The position numbers were made by a program, and so were the translations under genes. Positions 45,479 through 57,162 of a DNA stretch of 64,000 nt are shown here, piece after piece; position 1 is the stretch's first letter; each line of letters opens with the position of its first letter. Under the pieces are notes generated by a model. That model made no database searches. It had not been told where the DNA came from and was given only the letters and a program-made list of their open reading frames with translations. This stretch comes from Sambucus nigra (Eukaryota > Streptophyta > Magnoliopsida > Dipsacales > Adoxaceae), in the NCBI GenBank assembly GCA_949130495.1, contig OX422220.1:125867268-125931267 (forward strand). Direction: 5' to 3'.

Positions 45479-46131
45479 ATTCAAGTCTATTCAGTTTGTA
45501 AAAGAGCTTGAAAATGAACAATAGTTTGTACATAATTTCCAGATTGTTCAAATTTGGTTGCAATAATATCAACAACAATTAGATTACTGTGTCAATTTTT
45601 TTTATTAGGTGCATACTAATAATGGGACATCTTAAGGGTTTTCTTATAGAGTTCCTTATTGGTGTCCTGTAGTTATTTGATTTTAGCGTTGAATATAAAA
45701 AGGCTTTTTAGGTTGAAGGATTTAAAAATGGACATGTTATGGGCATTGATTTATCAATTATGGAACTTTTGTTATCCCACACTAACTTGAGTATAATATG
45801 TTTGTATATTTATTGTTGAGTTTCATCTTTTTTAGGAATATTCTTAAACTTTATTTTGGTATTGCACATGTTTTTGTTAACTATCTTCCTTTTGTATGTG
45901 TTGCGGAAAATGGATATGAAAATTTGCATCAATCCATGTTTGAAGTAGAGAAGATGATTTTCGGATGGTTGGTTTGGAATCTAGCAAACATAACAAATAG
46001 AGAGATGTGTTTGTTGCATTTGATTGAAAATATTTTCTTTTCAGAAGGGGGATATGACAGTTGGTTTATTTATCTACATTTTTAAAGAAAATAGTTCTTT
46101 ATTGTGTTTTGGCTGACTAGAAATTCTGCAG

Positions 46132-46368
46132 GATTTTTATGACGCTACAGCAGAGATTAATGACTCAGACCCTTGCACGTGCCTTACCCTGCGTCTGCTA
46201 TCACTTCAGAGTAAAGAGTGTGTACGTGTTAATGAAGTTTATGTATTCGCCGACCCTATTGAATCAACTGACTCAAAGAATCAGGAAGTGGCAAATTCAT
46301 CTATAATTTCTCTTATGGCTATGAAACTCAGCTGGAAGTCTCTTATGGCTATAGAAATAAGGTTATAG
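46132..46368 (+). pseudogene. Captured exon of a conserved plant gene, unnamed
   Basis: After TTCTGCAG an open frame reads DFYDATAEINDSDPCTCLTL, then RLLSLQSKECVRVNEVYVFA and DPIESTDSKNQEV, ending at a TAG near 46368. The codon pattern and the acceptor site indicate a real captured exon. The phrase resembles a conserved plant protein of unknown function that I cannot name with certainty. Confidence 0.45.
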
Positions 46369-47910
46369 CTGGGTAATCGCAATCACAACAAACGACCAGC
46401 GGAATCACAATCACAGGAAGTGACCAATGCAATCGTCGTGAAATTGTGGGGCAAAGGAAAGTAAAGGAAATCGACACAATTGCAGCAGTGTTGCTCGCCC
46501 CAAACCAGCATCCTGCCAGTGCCCCTCGTCATCCACCCCTGCTAGCAGCGCCCTACATCTCACTCGGGCCTCTCCCTCGAGTCAGCGAGCGATTCGTAGC
46601 AGCAAGCCAAGCCAAGCAGGAACTTTTGATCTTTTTTTTTTTGCTTTTTTAATTCAATATTCAAGTAGGTAACTTTGTACTTTGAGTTTTTCGTAATGTT
46701 AATCACAATGACGCATGAATTGTAATTTGCACTTTTTTTATAATGAAATATGTTCTATAAAATTTGACAGTTGAACGATTTTTTCTTAGAAGTTAGTGGA
46801 AAAGTATGATGGTTTATTCTCCAATATTATATCCATTTTTGTAAAAATAGTTGTTTAATTGTGTTCTTTTTCTTGAATCGCACATCCGCATCCAGGAACG
46901 ATCAACCATGTTGATGACGATGTCGCTGCTGCAACAATAACGCGGTAGTTGCAATAATAAAAAAGCAGATGCTGCAGCAAAAACCACACAACTTTCGTTG
47001 TTGCAACAACACCGCATCAAGAACTCGATGACGATGATAAGGTTCTCGAAAATATAGCTGGTCAGACTTTTGAAGCCACTGCCGAGGAGGGGGTCGCCAC
47101 TTCATACCAAAGTTGAAGTCGCTACCGAGTAGGGGGTACGAACATGTTTAGGTTTGGGTTTTATTATTTATATTTGGTGATGTGGAGTTAAATGATTTTC
47201 AATTTCAGCTATGAATTAACACTACTAATATATGAATCTTATCTTTTAATTAGTGGTTACGTATTTTTACTATTCATAGTGTTAGATTGAGCTATTTTGA
47301 AATATTGTTATATAATGTTGTTGAAGTGTTCTCTTTCACACCATATGGTGATTAAAGAACCCTTAAAGTAATATGCAATGTGAACATTGACAATAATGTT
47401 TTAAATAGTTAGATCTTTATGTGCTCATTTAAATTCCAATAATTATTTTTTAGTTGGCGCCAGCAGTAGTTGAATTGTCTTAATACTATTCTGTTTCAAG
47501 TTAAAATAGTATGGTTTGGGGAGAAATGCCTTAACTTTTTAACAGTAAATTGGAATGAGCCGATTCTGGCGCCATTGGATTCGGATCTCACGTGCCTAGC
47601 TACCTATGTTTCGCGCTATTTTCGACGCAATTCAAGGTGTCAAAATCGACTTCAAAGTTGGAAGTTCCATATTTTCATTGTTGAATTTAGTTCGTATAAG
47701 GTTTTTCGTCAATTTTTTACCTATTCTGATTGCGTCCTCTGGTAGTTAATTTAAAATTGCGTATAACTTGGACTATTTATTATTTATTAAAAAGGGTGGA
47801 TAGTCCTATAAATAAAGGATATTATGGTCAGTGTTTTTAAAATTATACTTTATTTTGCCGGGGAACGAAATGTTTATCGTTTTGCGATTACGTATTTTGA
47901 AAATTTTGGC

Positions 47911-47928
47911 CGTGCCTTTAGGCACGGG
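47911..47928 (+). other. Helitron 3' subterminal hairpin
   Basis: CCGTGCCTTTAGGCACGG is a perfect 8-bp stem with a 2-base loop, followed by GCATTCCG and the terminal CTAG. It is the expected Helitron termination signal. Confidence 0.85.
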
Positions 47929-47941
47929 CATTCCGCTAGTG

Positions 47942-47967
<26 letters not shown>
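47942..47967. repeat. (TA)n microsatellite at the Helitron target site
   Basis: A TA run following the Helitron end; the left flank at 39990-40000 also ends ATATATA, so the insertion was into TA-rich LTR sequence. Confidence 0.8.
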
Positions 47968-47972
<5 letters not shown>

Positions 47973-49538
47973 ATTATAGGTATGCACATAACCTATATCA
48001 TATGCCCTCTACATAGTATAGTATCTCTCAAATATTTTACATAACGTAATACTTTTCATAGTAAATTCTCGAGGGTTTCTCAATACCCAAATGGTTGCCA
48101 AGTGTCCCTAAGGTAAATTCAGTATGCAATCCCACTCAAGGCCTACTGTTCTTGGTCCTACATTCCCCTCATTTTCCATAATAAGAAATCAATATCCGAA
48201 TAAGCTTTTATTACCCATTAAGCAAAATCAATTATCAGTCTTAAACCCTCCTCGTGATATCCACCTCAAACCCACATTAGCCTACTAGTAATTAGAATAT
48301 CTCTTAATAAAAGCTTACATTTAATTTAAAGGTTAACCAAAACATTTCCCATGAGTTCTAAATGAAAATGGGGAAAACTATGCAATTCTAGGAAACCGAA
48401 TCAATTCAACCTTGGTCCGAATCTATTCGCTCTCCAAATTGATTCGGCCAAGGAGCCAAATCGATTCGCCAACTACATGTCTCGTCTTCTCCACTTATAA
48501 GAGTTATGGGATTCACCATTTTTAACCTTAAAACCTCTATGATTCATTCCCAATCTCTAAACCAATCATACTAAACATTATACCATCACATATACATGAT
48601 TTATAATGTATTAGAATCATTAAATCATCAAAGAACACCCTTAAATTCAATTCATTCAAATTAAACATTTAAAACCCTAATTTATCATTGAACTTCAATA
48701 TTTTTCCAGATTTCCTCCCAAATTTTGTGATGGTTCTCATCAATTTCAGTCTACATGTTAAGGGATCAAATATAACACCAATCCTACCCAAGAGCATGAT
48801 TTATATCTCAAATTATAAAGCCGAATTACATGAATTTCACAAGATTAGTACCCTATTCTAACATGGATGATATATCAAATCATAGTTTAGTAAGATTAAA
48901 CACTTGCCTCTATATGTAGGTCTGATTTCCACATAATTGATGGTGGTTTGTGTTCTCATCTCCCCAATCTACAATCCGGTGGTGGTGGTGCAGGAAGGTG
49001 GTTCTCGACCTTGGAACCCTAGGATTAGCTTTCCTTCTTCCTCCTGTGACTCTCTCTTTTGGTTTTGTGATTAATATCCCTAGTTTCCTTTACATTCCAT
49101 CAGATATAATCTACTAGTTTTCGTGGTTTTATTATCTCCAACATTTCAAAAGACTAGAATACCCCTTCGGGATGCCGGTTTGGCTTAGAAATGCACCGGG
49201 ACCCAAATTAAATCCTCGGGTATACTTTTTTGACTATCTCGCCCCTTTCGGACACACTGGCGCGCTCAAAATGACCTTATGAAATATAAAAAGTAACATT
49301 ATATTTTGTTTTCCAAATTAAGTCCTGATACGACTAACCCGCGCGTCCCGACTAAATTTACCGTAACTGCCGTATTTTTCACTCACGACAGCTATAATCT
49401 TTACTTATCATTATTATTACCCATTCACTAAGTAATATTCAATCTATATAAATATTAACCTTTGTCTTGTTAATTAATATTTATTTTATCGAATTAATAA
49501 TCCCAATATAAAAATCAATAATATTAAGGGGTGTTACA

Positions 49539-51619
49539 TGTGGTTTAATTGGTGAAAAGATGAAATTGAAAAAAATTAAAAATTGATGTTTATTTTGATA
49601 ATCCATATAAACCATACGGAACTAAATCACTTTGAGGATTGAATTGAGATAATTCTATTACATCGCGAGGTTATGTTTTATATGATGTACCATTAATTCG
49701 ATTTGTGTATAAACTATGATTTTATTATCTATTCATATAACTACTTTGAGCTGCGTAGCTAAGTTATTTGCTAGGGTTCTGACCCATATCTTTTACATGG
49801 ACCTTATGTTCTAGGATTGAACCTCTGACTTATCCTCCTCATTCCAACTAGCATTTTGTTATTCATCTCTCTCACTCAGGATACAGTTTTAGAGACATCG
49901 TGGGTCTCTACTTTATTTAATCATCATTTTACATTTCAGTCTTGTTCATTTTGAGATATTCTAGTTTATATGTTGAGGTTTCGTTAACTTTTATGTTCCA
50001 TAGACTTAATTGAGGACTATATGGAGGCATCATGTTGACATATTTTTGTACCTCTCTTTTGGATTATGGACGTTTTATAATGATTTTACATTAATACTTT
50101 CATATCATTTATATATCTTCTTGTATCTTTCATTTGTTCTCTCCATGTTGAGAATGGTATTATATTGTTTTAATATCCTCTATAATTTTATATTTATACT
50201 TGATCAACATCAATGTTTAATTACATGGGGGATCATAAAAACCTTGATTATAGTGGATTTTTCTCTAGGATAGGTCGTTCGTAGTTTTTTATGATTTGGG
50301 TTTCCACATACATCGCGGTCTCTTGGTGGTTATACTTTATAATTGTTAATTATAAATTTGAATCTTGCAACTCACTTAATAAGTAGGTTTAATTAAGGTT
50401 TAAATTAATAACCACCTTAACTACAAATATTAGCTTGAGAATTATTTTTACAATTTGCCTAAGTTGTTGATATTTGAATTTAAAATTGAACTATCATAGG
50501 AAATCACACATTCAAGTAAGGTAAATACTCAACCATTATAATATAAGAGATAAAATCACAAAAGCCCCGATTAACTTAAGGTTACTTGAGAACATCACAC
50601 CGTCTTCAAGGGGTCTTAAGGTCCCTGGAGAAGTCATTCACATTTATAGTTAGTTGAATGGGTTCAAGGTCCCTTAACAAGTCCTTTCTCATAAAATGTC
50701 ATTCGCGGAGGCTTCATTCCCCTCAAGCAAAATATTTCATATACAGTCACTCGAGGGAGGTTCAGGTCCCTCTAGAAAACACAAGTACATTAACAGTTAG
50801 TCAAGAAGGCTCAAGGACTCTCGATAAGTTATTCTCATTGCATAAAGTGTCATAGAATTTAAAGAAAGGCCATTTTAATGATAACTTTTATATTTATTTA
50901 TTCAGTCCCGTAAAAAGGGATTTGACACGCGTATACTTTACAAAACATCTTCTTGGGTCAACCATAGTGGTTATCCCGAATCACATCATTTTCTCGTTCC
51001 CCACATCTCGTTATATCATTTAATAATATAAACAAGTTTAAGTACCTCATTTGATGAGTACACATGTCGCATTGTGGTAAAACCTAATTTACTCATACCC
51101 ACTGTAAATAGAGGGCCTAAACCTCACTAGAGAAGACAATTGGAGAATTAGACAAGGACACAATGCAAAAGTGTTTATGGAACTCATAGTTTTAACTTCA
51201 AGAAAATAAGCCATTGAAGATCAGGTTCTAGCTTTAAAGTATTATAATGTTTATATCAGCTTATAACATTCATGGTTGAGTCCATAACATTTATTCATAC
51301 ATACTTGGTGATTTTACACCATGTTATTCTTTCTCATATCATTAGAGTACTTATTCTCTCACCCTCTTCTCAAAATCTCTCAAGGATCCTTTTATGGAGA
51401 TGAAGTATTTATTGTTATTGTTGTTGAATATTACACCAAGAAATTATATCAGATTACTCCTTCATTATTCATTAAATGCAAGTCATGCCTCCTCATTTTA
51501 AAATATTCATATACCCCAACATCACTACCCTCATGCACGTAGTAATATCTTAATGAATCAACAATTATTAAATGAAGAATTTTAGTGTATATCAAAGGGC
51601 CTTTATTTTAAAAACCAAG
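49539..51619. other. Unassigned intergenic sequence with a weak repeat
   Basis: No ORF or element end recognised. At 50580-50850 about four loose units of 55-65 bp with words such as TTCAAGGTCCCT and TCATTC may be an eroded tandem array of the kind seen beside Tat elements. The rest is AT-rich and featureless to my reading. Confidence 0.35.
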
Positions 51620-52699
51620 TAAGAGTGAGATTAAATTACCTTTTTAGTCCCTAAACTTCCTCTTACGTTTTTAAATGGTCCTTTATTTTTTATTTGATTC
51701 AAGTTAGTCCCTCAGCTATATCACTTATTCTAAAAAGAGACTTCTGTCATTCTGGCCGTTATAATTTGTCGGAAAAACATTAAATTCCATTTCTACCCTC
51801 ATTCAACATCTTTATGATCCCAACAACTTATTTTCCCATCATAGTTCTCCATTTGGCGCCAAATTCTCTTTCACTCCATTTTCCTGAAAACACAACAACT
51901 GGAATAAGAAAATGGTGGTTTATTACTATTGCGATCGTTGGCCAGTGAAATATGCAACACTAATACTTTAGCAAAAAAATTCCAAATATTCACTTCAAAC
52001 TTGTCATATTGGATTGTTGGTTTTGAGTTTGTGTATATCCTTATTGTTTCCCCTTCCTCACTTGCATTTATAACAGTCTAATGAGGATACAATCTGAAAA
52101 AATTAATGATAATAGTTCACATAAATGAACTTAGGTTATGAGACTTACTTTGGATCTCCTTTTTTAGGACTGCCTTGGTCTAAGTCTTTTTGGTCCGACT
52201 CTTTTTAGGGCCGCTCCTTATATTGTGGCCAAAATTACCACAACTGCTACATTTCAGCTTAATCCCATGTTTACTAAACTTCGCTACAATTGTATGATCA
52301 TCACCTTATTCTTTGTTCCTCTTTTTATTTGGTATGCTTGGTTGTGCCTCGACAACATATGGTGATAGTGCTTTCTTTGCAGAGCTGGGCCACAAGTCTT
52401 TGCCACTTAATGGCATGAGGATATTTTCATATGTTTATAGATATTTTTGGGGGTTTAGCACTAATCCATGTAACTTTCGGGCTTCTCCCCTTTGTATAAT
52501 ATTGCACCTAGCCCATGAATACAAGGCAACACACTCAACTGCCAAACCTTACAAGAACAACTCCTTTCCCTCAATCAAAAACATATTGAACAAATGGACC
52601 TTTAACTTGGAACTGAAACCCTCTCTTCCATTCACACATGAACCTCTAGTCTATTTCAGCAAGCAGTTAAGCTTTTCCTTAATTCTTTGACAAATAACA
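51620..52699 (-). mobile_element. MULE (Mutator-like) fragment
   Basis: Contains the C-terminal end of a MURA-type transposase (see next entry) followed on the minus strand by AT-rich sequence ending near 51620 in a TTTTTAGTCCCTAAACTT stretch of the kind seen near MULE ends. Terminal inverted repeats cannot be shown because the other end is cut by the gypsy LTR at 52700. Confidence 0.5.
52170..52690 (-). pseudogene. MULE transposase C-terminus: SWIM finger and CCHC knuckle
   Basis: The minus strand reads RERSCSCKVWQLSVLPCIHG, a SWIM zinc finger (CxC...CxH) near 52500-52570, then PLSGKDLWPSSAKKALSP, then CSSCGNFGHNIRSG near 52205-52255. The latter is a CX2CX4HX4C knuckle whose last Cys is replaced by Gly. 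Several stops and frame changes lie between. This order is the standard C-terminus of plant MURA transposases. The catalytic DDE domain would lie to the right and has been lost or displaced by the gypsy insertion. The open plus-strand frame at 52313-52690 is its shadow. Confidence 0.7.
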
Positions 52700-53099
52700 T
52701 GACACACCCCAACCCAGTTACTTATAATTAAGTTTGAAAGTCAAAGTGAGTCAAATCATAATTACCTAAATCAAACCACAAACACGAGTATCTTTATTCA
52801 ATTATTAACATGCATCAATAAAACTAAAAGCCCTTCTCTTTTATTAAGGTAATTATGCTTATTCTAACTTACTAAAAAGATAAGTAGTCTTAAATTACCC
52901 CATTTACGTTTGACCAAATCATGGTTTTATGCATCCCTTGCTAACCCCATCGAACTCCTAGATTTGGCAGTGATATCACAATACCTGAAAAACATAAACA
53001 TAGGAACCATGAGCAAAATAGCTCAGCAAATGCATCACTACAACACGGTTCCATAAAATTAAATGCAATAAATCGTATCCCCCCCGTGATGATATATGC

Positions 53100-53400
53100 A
53101 TACTTATCCAGTCCACTCATAAAGAATTTCCAATTATATACTTATCCAGCTCATTCATAAAGATGATCAATTATCTACTTATCCGGCTCATTCATAAAGA
53201 ATTACCGGTTATATACTTATCCAGCTCATTCATAAAAATGATCAATTATATACTTATCCGACTCATTCATAAAGAATTACCAATTATATATACTTATCCA
53301 TCTCATTCATAAAAATGATCAAATATATACTTATCCGAATGACCAATTATATACTTATCCGGCTCATTTATAAAGAATGGCCAACTTATCCGAATCATGA
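53100..53400. repeat. Minisatellite, 37-38-bp unit, in the LTR
   Basis: About nine units starting TACTTATCC, with alternating endings (AAGAATTACCAATTATA and AAAATGATCAATTATA), so the true period is a dimer of about 75 bp. The other LTR (57548-57775) has about seven units. Confidence 0.85.
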
Positions 53401-53414
53401 TTCACATATCCTAT

Positions 53415-53560
53415 CTGCAATAGACAATTCTCCCCCATTCCTGGTCGAGGAGTAACCCCTTGTCTTTAATTGACAAATCTCCCCTCTTCCTGGTCGAGGA
53501 GTAACCCCTTGTCTTTAATAGACAAATCTCCCCCATTCCGGGTCGGGGAGTAACCTCCCA
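53415..53560. repeat. Three-unit repeat, about 55-60 bp, in the LTR
   Basis: Three units with GACAAATCTCCCC, CTGGTCGAGGAGTAACC and CTTGTCTTTAAT words. The other LTR has the same three at 57800-57940. Confidence 0.75.
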
Positions 53561-53589
53561 TTTCGGGAAACTGAAATGAACAAATGCAT

Positions 53590-53790
53590 AATCAATAATA
53601 TTCTGATCATATCCGTAACAATGTATAATACCTCTTACCAGTGAGTGATATTCAGATCTTATCCATAACTATGCGTAATACATCTTACATGTGAGTGATA
53701 TTCAAATCGTATCCATAACCATATGTAATACAACTTACCCGTGACTGATATTCAGATCATCTCCATAGCCATGTATAATACATCTTTTTA
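53590..53790. repeat. Four-unit repeat, about 54 bp, in the LTR
   Basis: Four units with GTGAGTGATATTCAGATC and CATAACCATGTATAATAC words. The matching block is 57975-58165 in the other LTR. Confidence 0.75.
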
Positions 53791-55280
53791 GAGTGAGTAC
53801 ACTCACCTTAGCCACTTCATGGGTTTTTCCCCTGCCTTTGTTGGGCAGTTGTTCAACCGGCTCTTCTTTCCTTTCACATATAAAGTATTAAAATATTAGT
53901 ATCATAAGGATATTAACAATCCAAAGAATAACTTAACCTTGACTATACTCATAAGCATCATATCATCCCATTTTAATCATTTATCATAAATGAAGTCTCA
54001 TCCAATTTCATGTTAAAATATTTAACATATCCAATCCATAGCCCAAACATACTTTAATTTCTTCTTGGTAATATTATTCTTATCATATTAGGTTCCCAAT
54101 AAAAAATACAACACGTCATTTCAAGTTTCGTAGAGCAAGATTTGTCCATTTCTTTTTTACAAATCAAATTTGTCCTATAGACTCTTTTATCGTTCAGTCA
54201 GCTTTGAAGAATTTTCATAATTTTTATACATCATAACTTCCTTTGATATTTCACCCAACATCCATAAACATATGTAACAATATAAAGTAAATGTTTCATA
54301 ATTTTTAAGGTTCATTTGCCATGTCAAGCAAAACATTGAACACCTGATGTGCATACTTACACCTTTGGGGCAGATTTGATATATGAACTTCAAACTATCA
54401 CCAAAGATTCATTTATTGGTATTTTCATATAATATTCGGATATGTTATACATATATGAGTCTATTTTCATATCCAACTGGAATTATTCAATTCCAATAAA
54501 TATACAAAAATTTAAAGGAGTTTGACTACACATGGTTTCCAATCGAATCAATATACATGATTTACACGTTCAACCTTGCTTAAACCCGCATCTATCCATA
54601 CGTATACCTCAAAACATGGAATTTTAGTAAACAAATGATTATTTATATCATTTTAAATCAATAATTCCAACAATATACAAGATTTACATGTAGAATTACC
54701 TTAGGGATGTTTTCATAATATCCTATGGATGTTTCTCCCATTTTTCCTCGCCTTTCTCTTCTTAAACTTCTCGTTTCTCTCTCTTCAGGCCAAACTCTCT
54801 AATGAATGAGTTTGGATGAAGAAGAAGGTTATTTCAAGGGGCTTAAGTCGGCCAAGCTTGCCCCCCCTTCCAACTAATGAAATTCATCCATTTGTTATAC
54901 ATATAAGACAAAATACCATTTACCGAATGAACATATTTGCCCCTGCTTTGTAATTCCAGCATAACTTCTTATTCGAACCTCTGTTTTACACACCATTTGT
55001 TGTGTTACAAACTTAACTCATATATGTACAACTATATAATTTTCACCTCAAGTCAGTTATTATATTATAATGGCCAAAACTAGTCCCGAAATCGAACATT
55101 CCTACCGAAGACTTAACAAATTTGTGTTTGTGACTAATTCAATATTTCATAAGTTATGAAGGTAGGATTAGACTAAACACAATAACATAACATTATATAT
55201 TCTAATAACACATTATCCCCATCCCATTCGGTAAGCATAATTTAAACATGGTTTATCATAATCATATCCGGGTCGTCACA

Positions 55281-57162
55281 ACCTCCCCCTAGAAAATTTC
55301 GTACCCGAAATTTAGGAGGAATTTCACTTAACAACCAATTGGGTATACTATTTCCTCATGCCTAAAAAATCTTCTCTCATATCATCTTCATTGTATTTAT
55401 CACTTACGCGTAAGAATAATCATCTAATGATTTCTTATAAATGGAAGTCAATTCCCAACTCATATATTACTTCATACCCTCATTCCCATGGTCCATCCTT
55501 ATTATCGTGTAATATTTCAAATAATAAATATTCTATTACAAGACTAACTTCTTATTTTTCCATTCTCCAACTCCCATTCATTATTTTAATTCATAAATAT
55601 CATATTACAAGACTAGGTTATTATATGCCATCTTCTCATCCTCCATTCAACATCAAATAAATGTGTTTGACCCTAACTACTATCCATGTCATTTCTGATG
55701 CTTAAGAGTATGTTAAATCTCGTCCTTACAATTTCTTAATTTAAATATAGCCTCACTACTATTCATATATCGAAACTGAACAATCATTCAATCAATCTTT
55801 ATTCTTAACCGAGATTTCATATTCACCTTCATGTATATTATGCAGTTATGCACTATAAACTCAATCTAACTTCTCACTATATTCCCTTTTTCAATATCAA
55901 TTGATTGTTCTTTAACTAAACATACAATGACCTTAATAAGTCATTTATTCAACACAATAACTTCACAATCATAATCTTACCCCAATCCTTATTAACATTA
56001 TAGTCTTATGCAACATTATTAATACACTCACCTTACCTGGTTGGTAACATGGATGTTAAATATAACATTACCACTGAAAACTTTAACCACTCATACCAAC
56101 CCCATAATACTTATCTTAACTATTATATGTCTTGTTTCTTTCAAATAACTTGAACAAATACCTTAATGTATCACATTATGGTATCTCACAGAATATCTTA
56201 TCCTTAGACATACTTCTTGGTGACTCCATATAATGTCAATCATATTCATTATATGCCATACTCTTAATGATAACACGTATGTACGATGACAAATACAACT
56301 CAATATCCACCCAAACCAGTTGTCAAGATTCCAACCCGATTAGTATCTCTCCCATACTCATACACAACACATACTCTTAAAAGGGCTCCTTAATATTTTT
56401 AAACTTCCAACTCTTTAACACCTTCTCTCAACATTATTATTCATATTAGCATTTCAAAACATTACAAGGGTAATATCCACTACATATATTCATACTATTA
56501 AAAAAATACATCTCAACTCTTATTACTATTTTCTTCTACTTATCATAATTCAATATGAACCCATACTTGAATCAATTATTATATATTGACTAGTAATTGA
56601 ATTTCAGACCATTTCACATATAAAAAATAAACATATACAACTATTAATCCTCACTTCACCCTTACCATGTGAATCTTCATTTTATTCATACTCTAACAAT
56701 TTACTATCTCATCCTTTAACGGAATATGGGTTCCTGTACCTCACCCTCCCACATAAATGGGCACACACCAAACTATGGATGAATAAGTGACACTACTCAA
56801 GTTTACATATTCCAGTATAAGAAGGGATTACTTCCAATACTTCACAATTTTCATATACCACATTTTGTCTTTAAAAAATTTCCATCAATGACATGTTTGT
56901 CCATATCACAATAAAACAATGCAATGATTCATACAAAAATACCTGTATTCGCTGCCATCCCCAAATAAACCTTAACATCTCATTTCCTTTTCTGCAAGAT
57001 CCTTGCATTTCACATCTCGTACAACAATATGTATTTATAACTAACAAATGTTAGTTAACAAAAGCCAATTTACTTATGACTCAAAACAATTTCTACTTCC
57101 ACCGCCAAATCTAGGCGTTCCTCACCCCAGAACCTCTAAAACCTAGGCTCTGATACCAAAGT
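55281..57162 (-). other. Eroded gypsy interior
   Basis: 1.9 kb between the LTRs with polypurine tract at its left and primer site at its right end. No ORF with family motifs can be read on either strand; short frames such as 55358-55660 look random. Confidence 0.7.

Larger units (their letters stand above)
40001..47939 (+). mobile_element. Non-autonomous Helitron carrying gene fragments
   Basis: 5' end TCTATATAATAAGG preceded by A (40000). 3' end CTAG (47936-47939) followed by T, with a perfect 8-bp-stem hairpin CCGTGCCT-TT-AGGCACGG ten bases upstream. Insertion between A and T with no duplication, TC start, CTRR end and subterminal hairpin are the defining plant Helitron features. There is no Rep/helicase ORF in 7.9 kb, so it depends on an autonomous helper. 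It holds several exon-like pieces of unrelated genes, in both orientations, and short internal duplications (41970-42105; 44955-45060). Confidence 0.8.
38535..49538 (-). repeat. Long gypsy-type 5' LTR, split by a Helitron
   Basis: Minus strand TGTAACACCCC at 49538 to ...GAGGCCTTACA at 38535. Without the Helitron at 40001-47939 it is about 3.07 kb. The two halves rejoin at an AT-rich target (ATATA/TATATA). No polypurine tract lies to the right and no second copy is in the window. No coding sequence. The termini and primer site suggest a Tekay/Del-type chromovirus. Confidence 0.55.
52700..55280 (-). repeat. 3' LTR of the dead gypsy element
   Basis: Minus strand TGTGACGACCC...GGGTGTGTCA, 2581 bp. 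Contains three tandem arrays at 53100-53400, 53415-53560 and 53590-53790. Confidence 0.85.

Noticed and set aside
46446..46652. GC-richer 68-codon frame in the Helitron
   Set aside because: Composition suggests captured sequence, but no motif or splice border could be recognised, so no gene is called.
52313..52690. 125-codon plus-strand frame
   Set aside because: Shadow of the MULE transposase C-terminus on the minus strand.
53100..53400. Regular repeats that might suggest a CRISPR-like array
   Set aside because: Units are contiguous and similar throughout, without unique spacers, and occur in both LTRs of a plant element.
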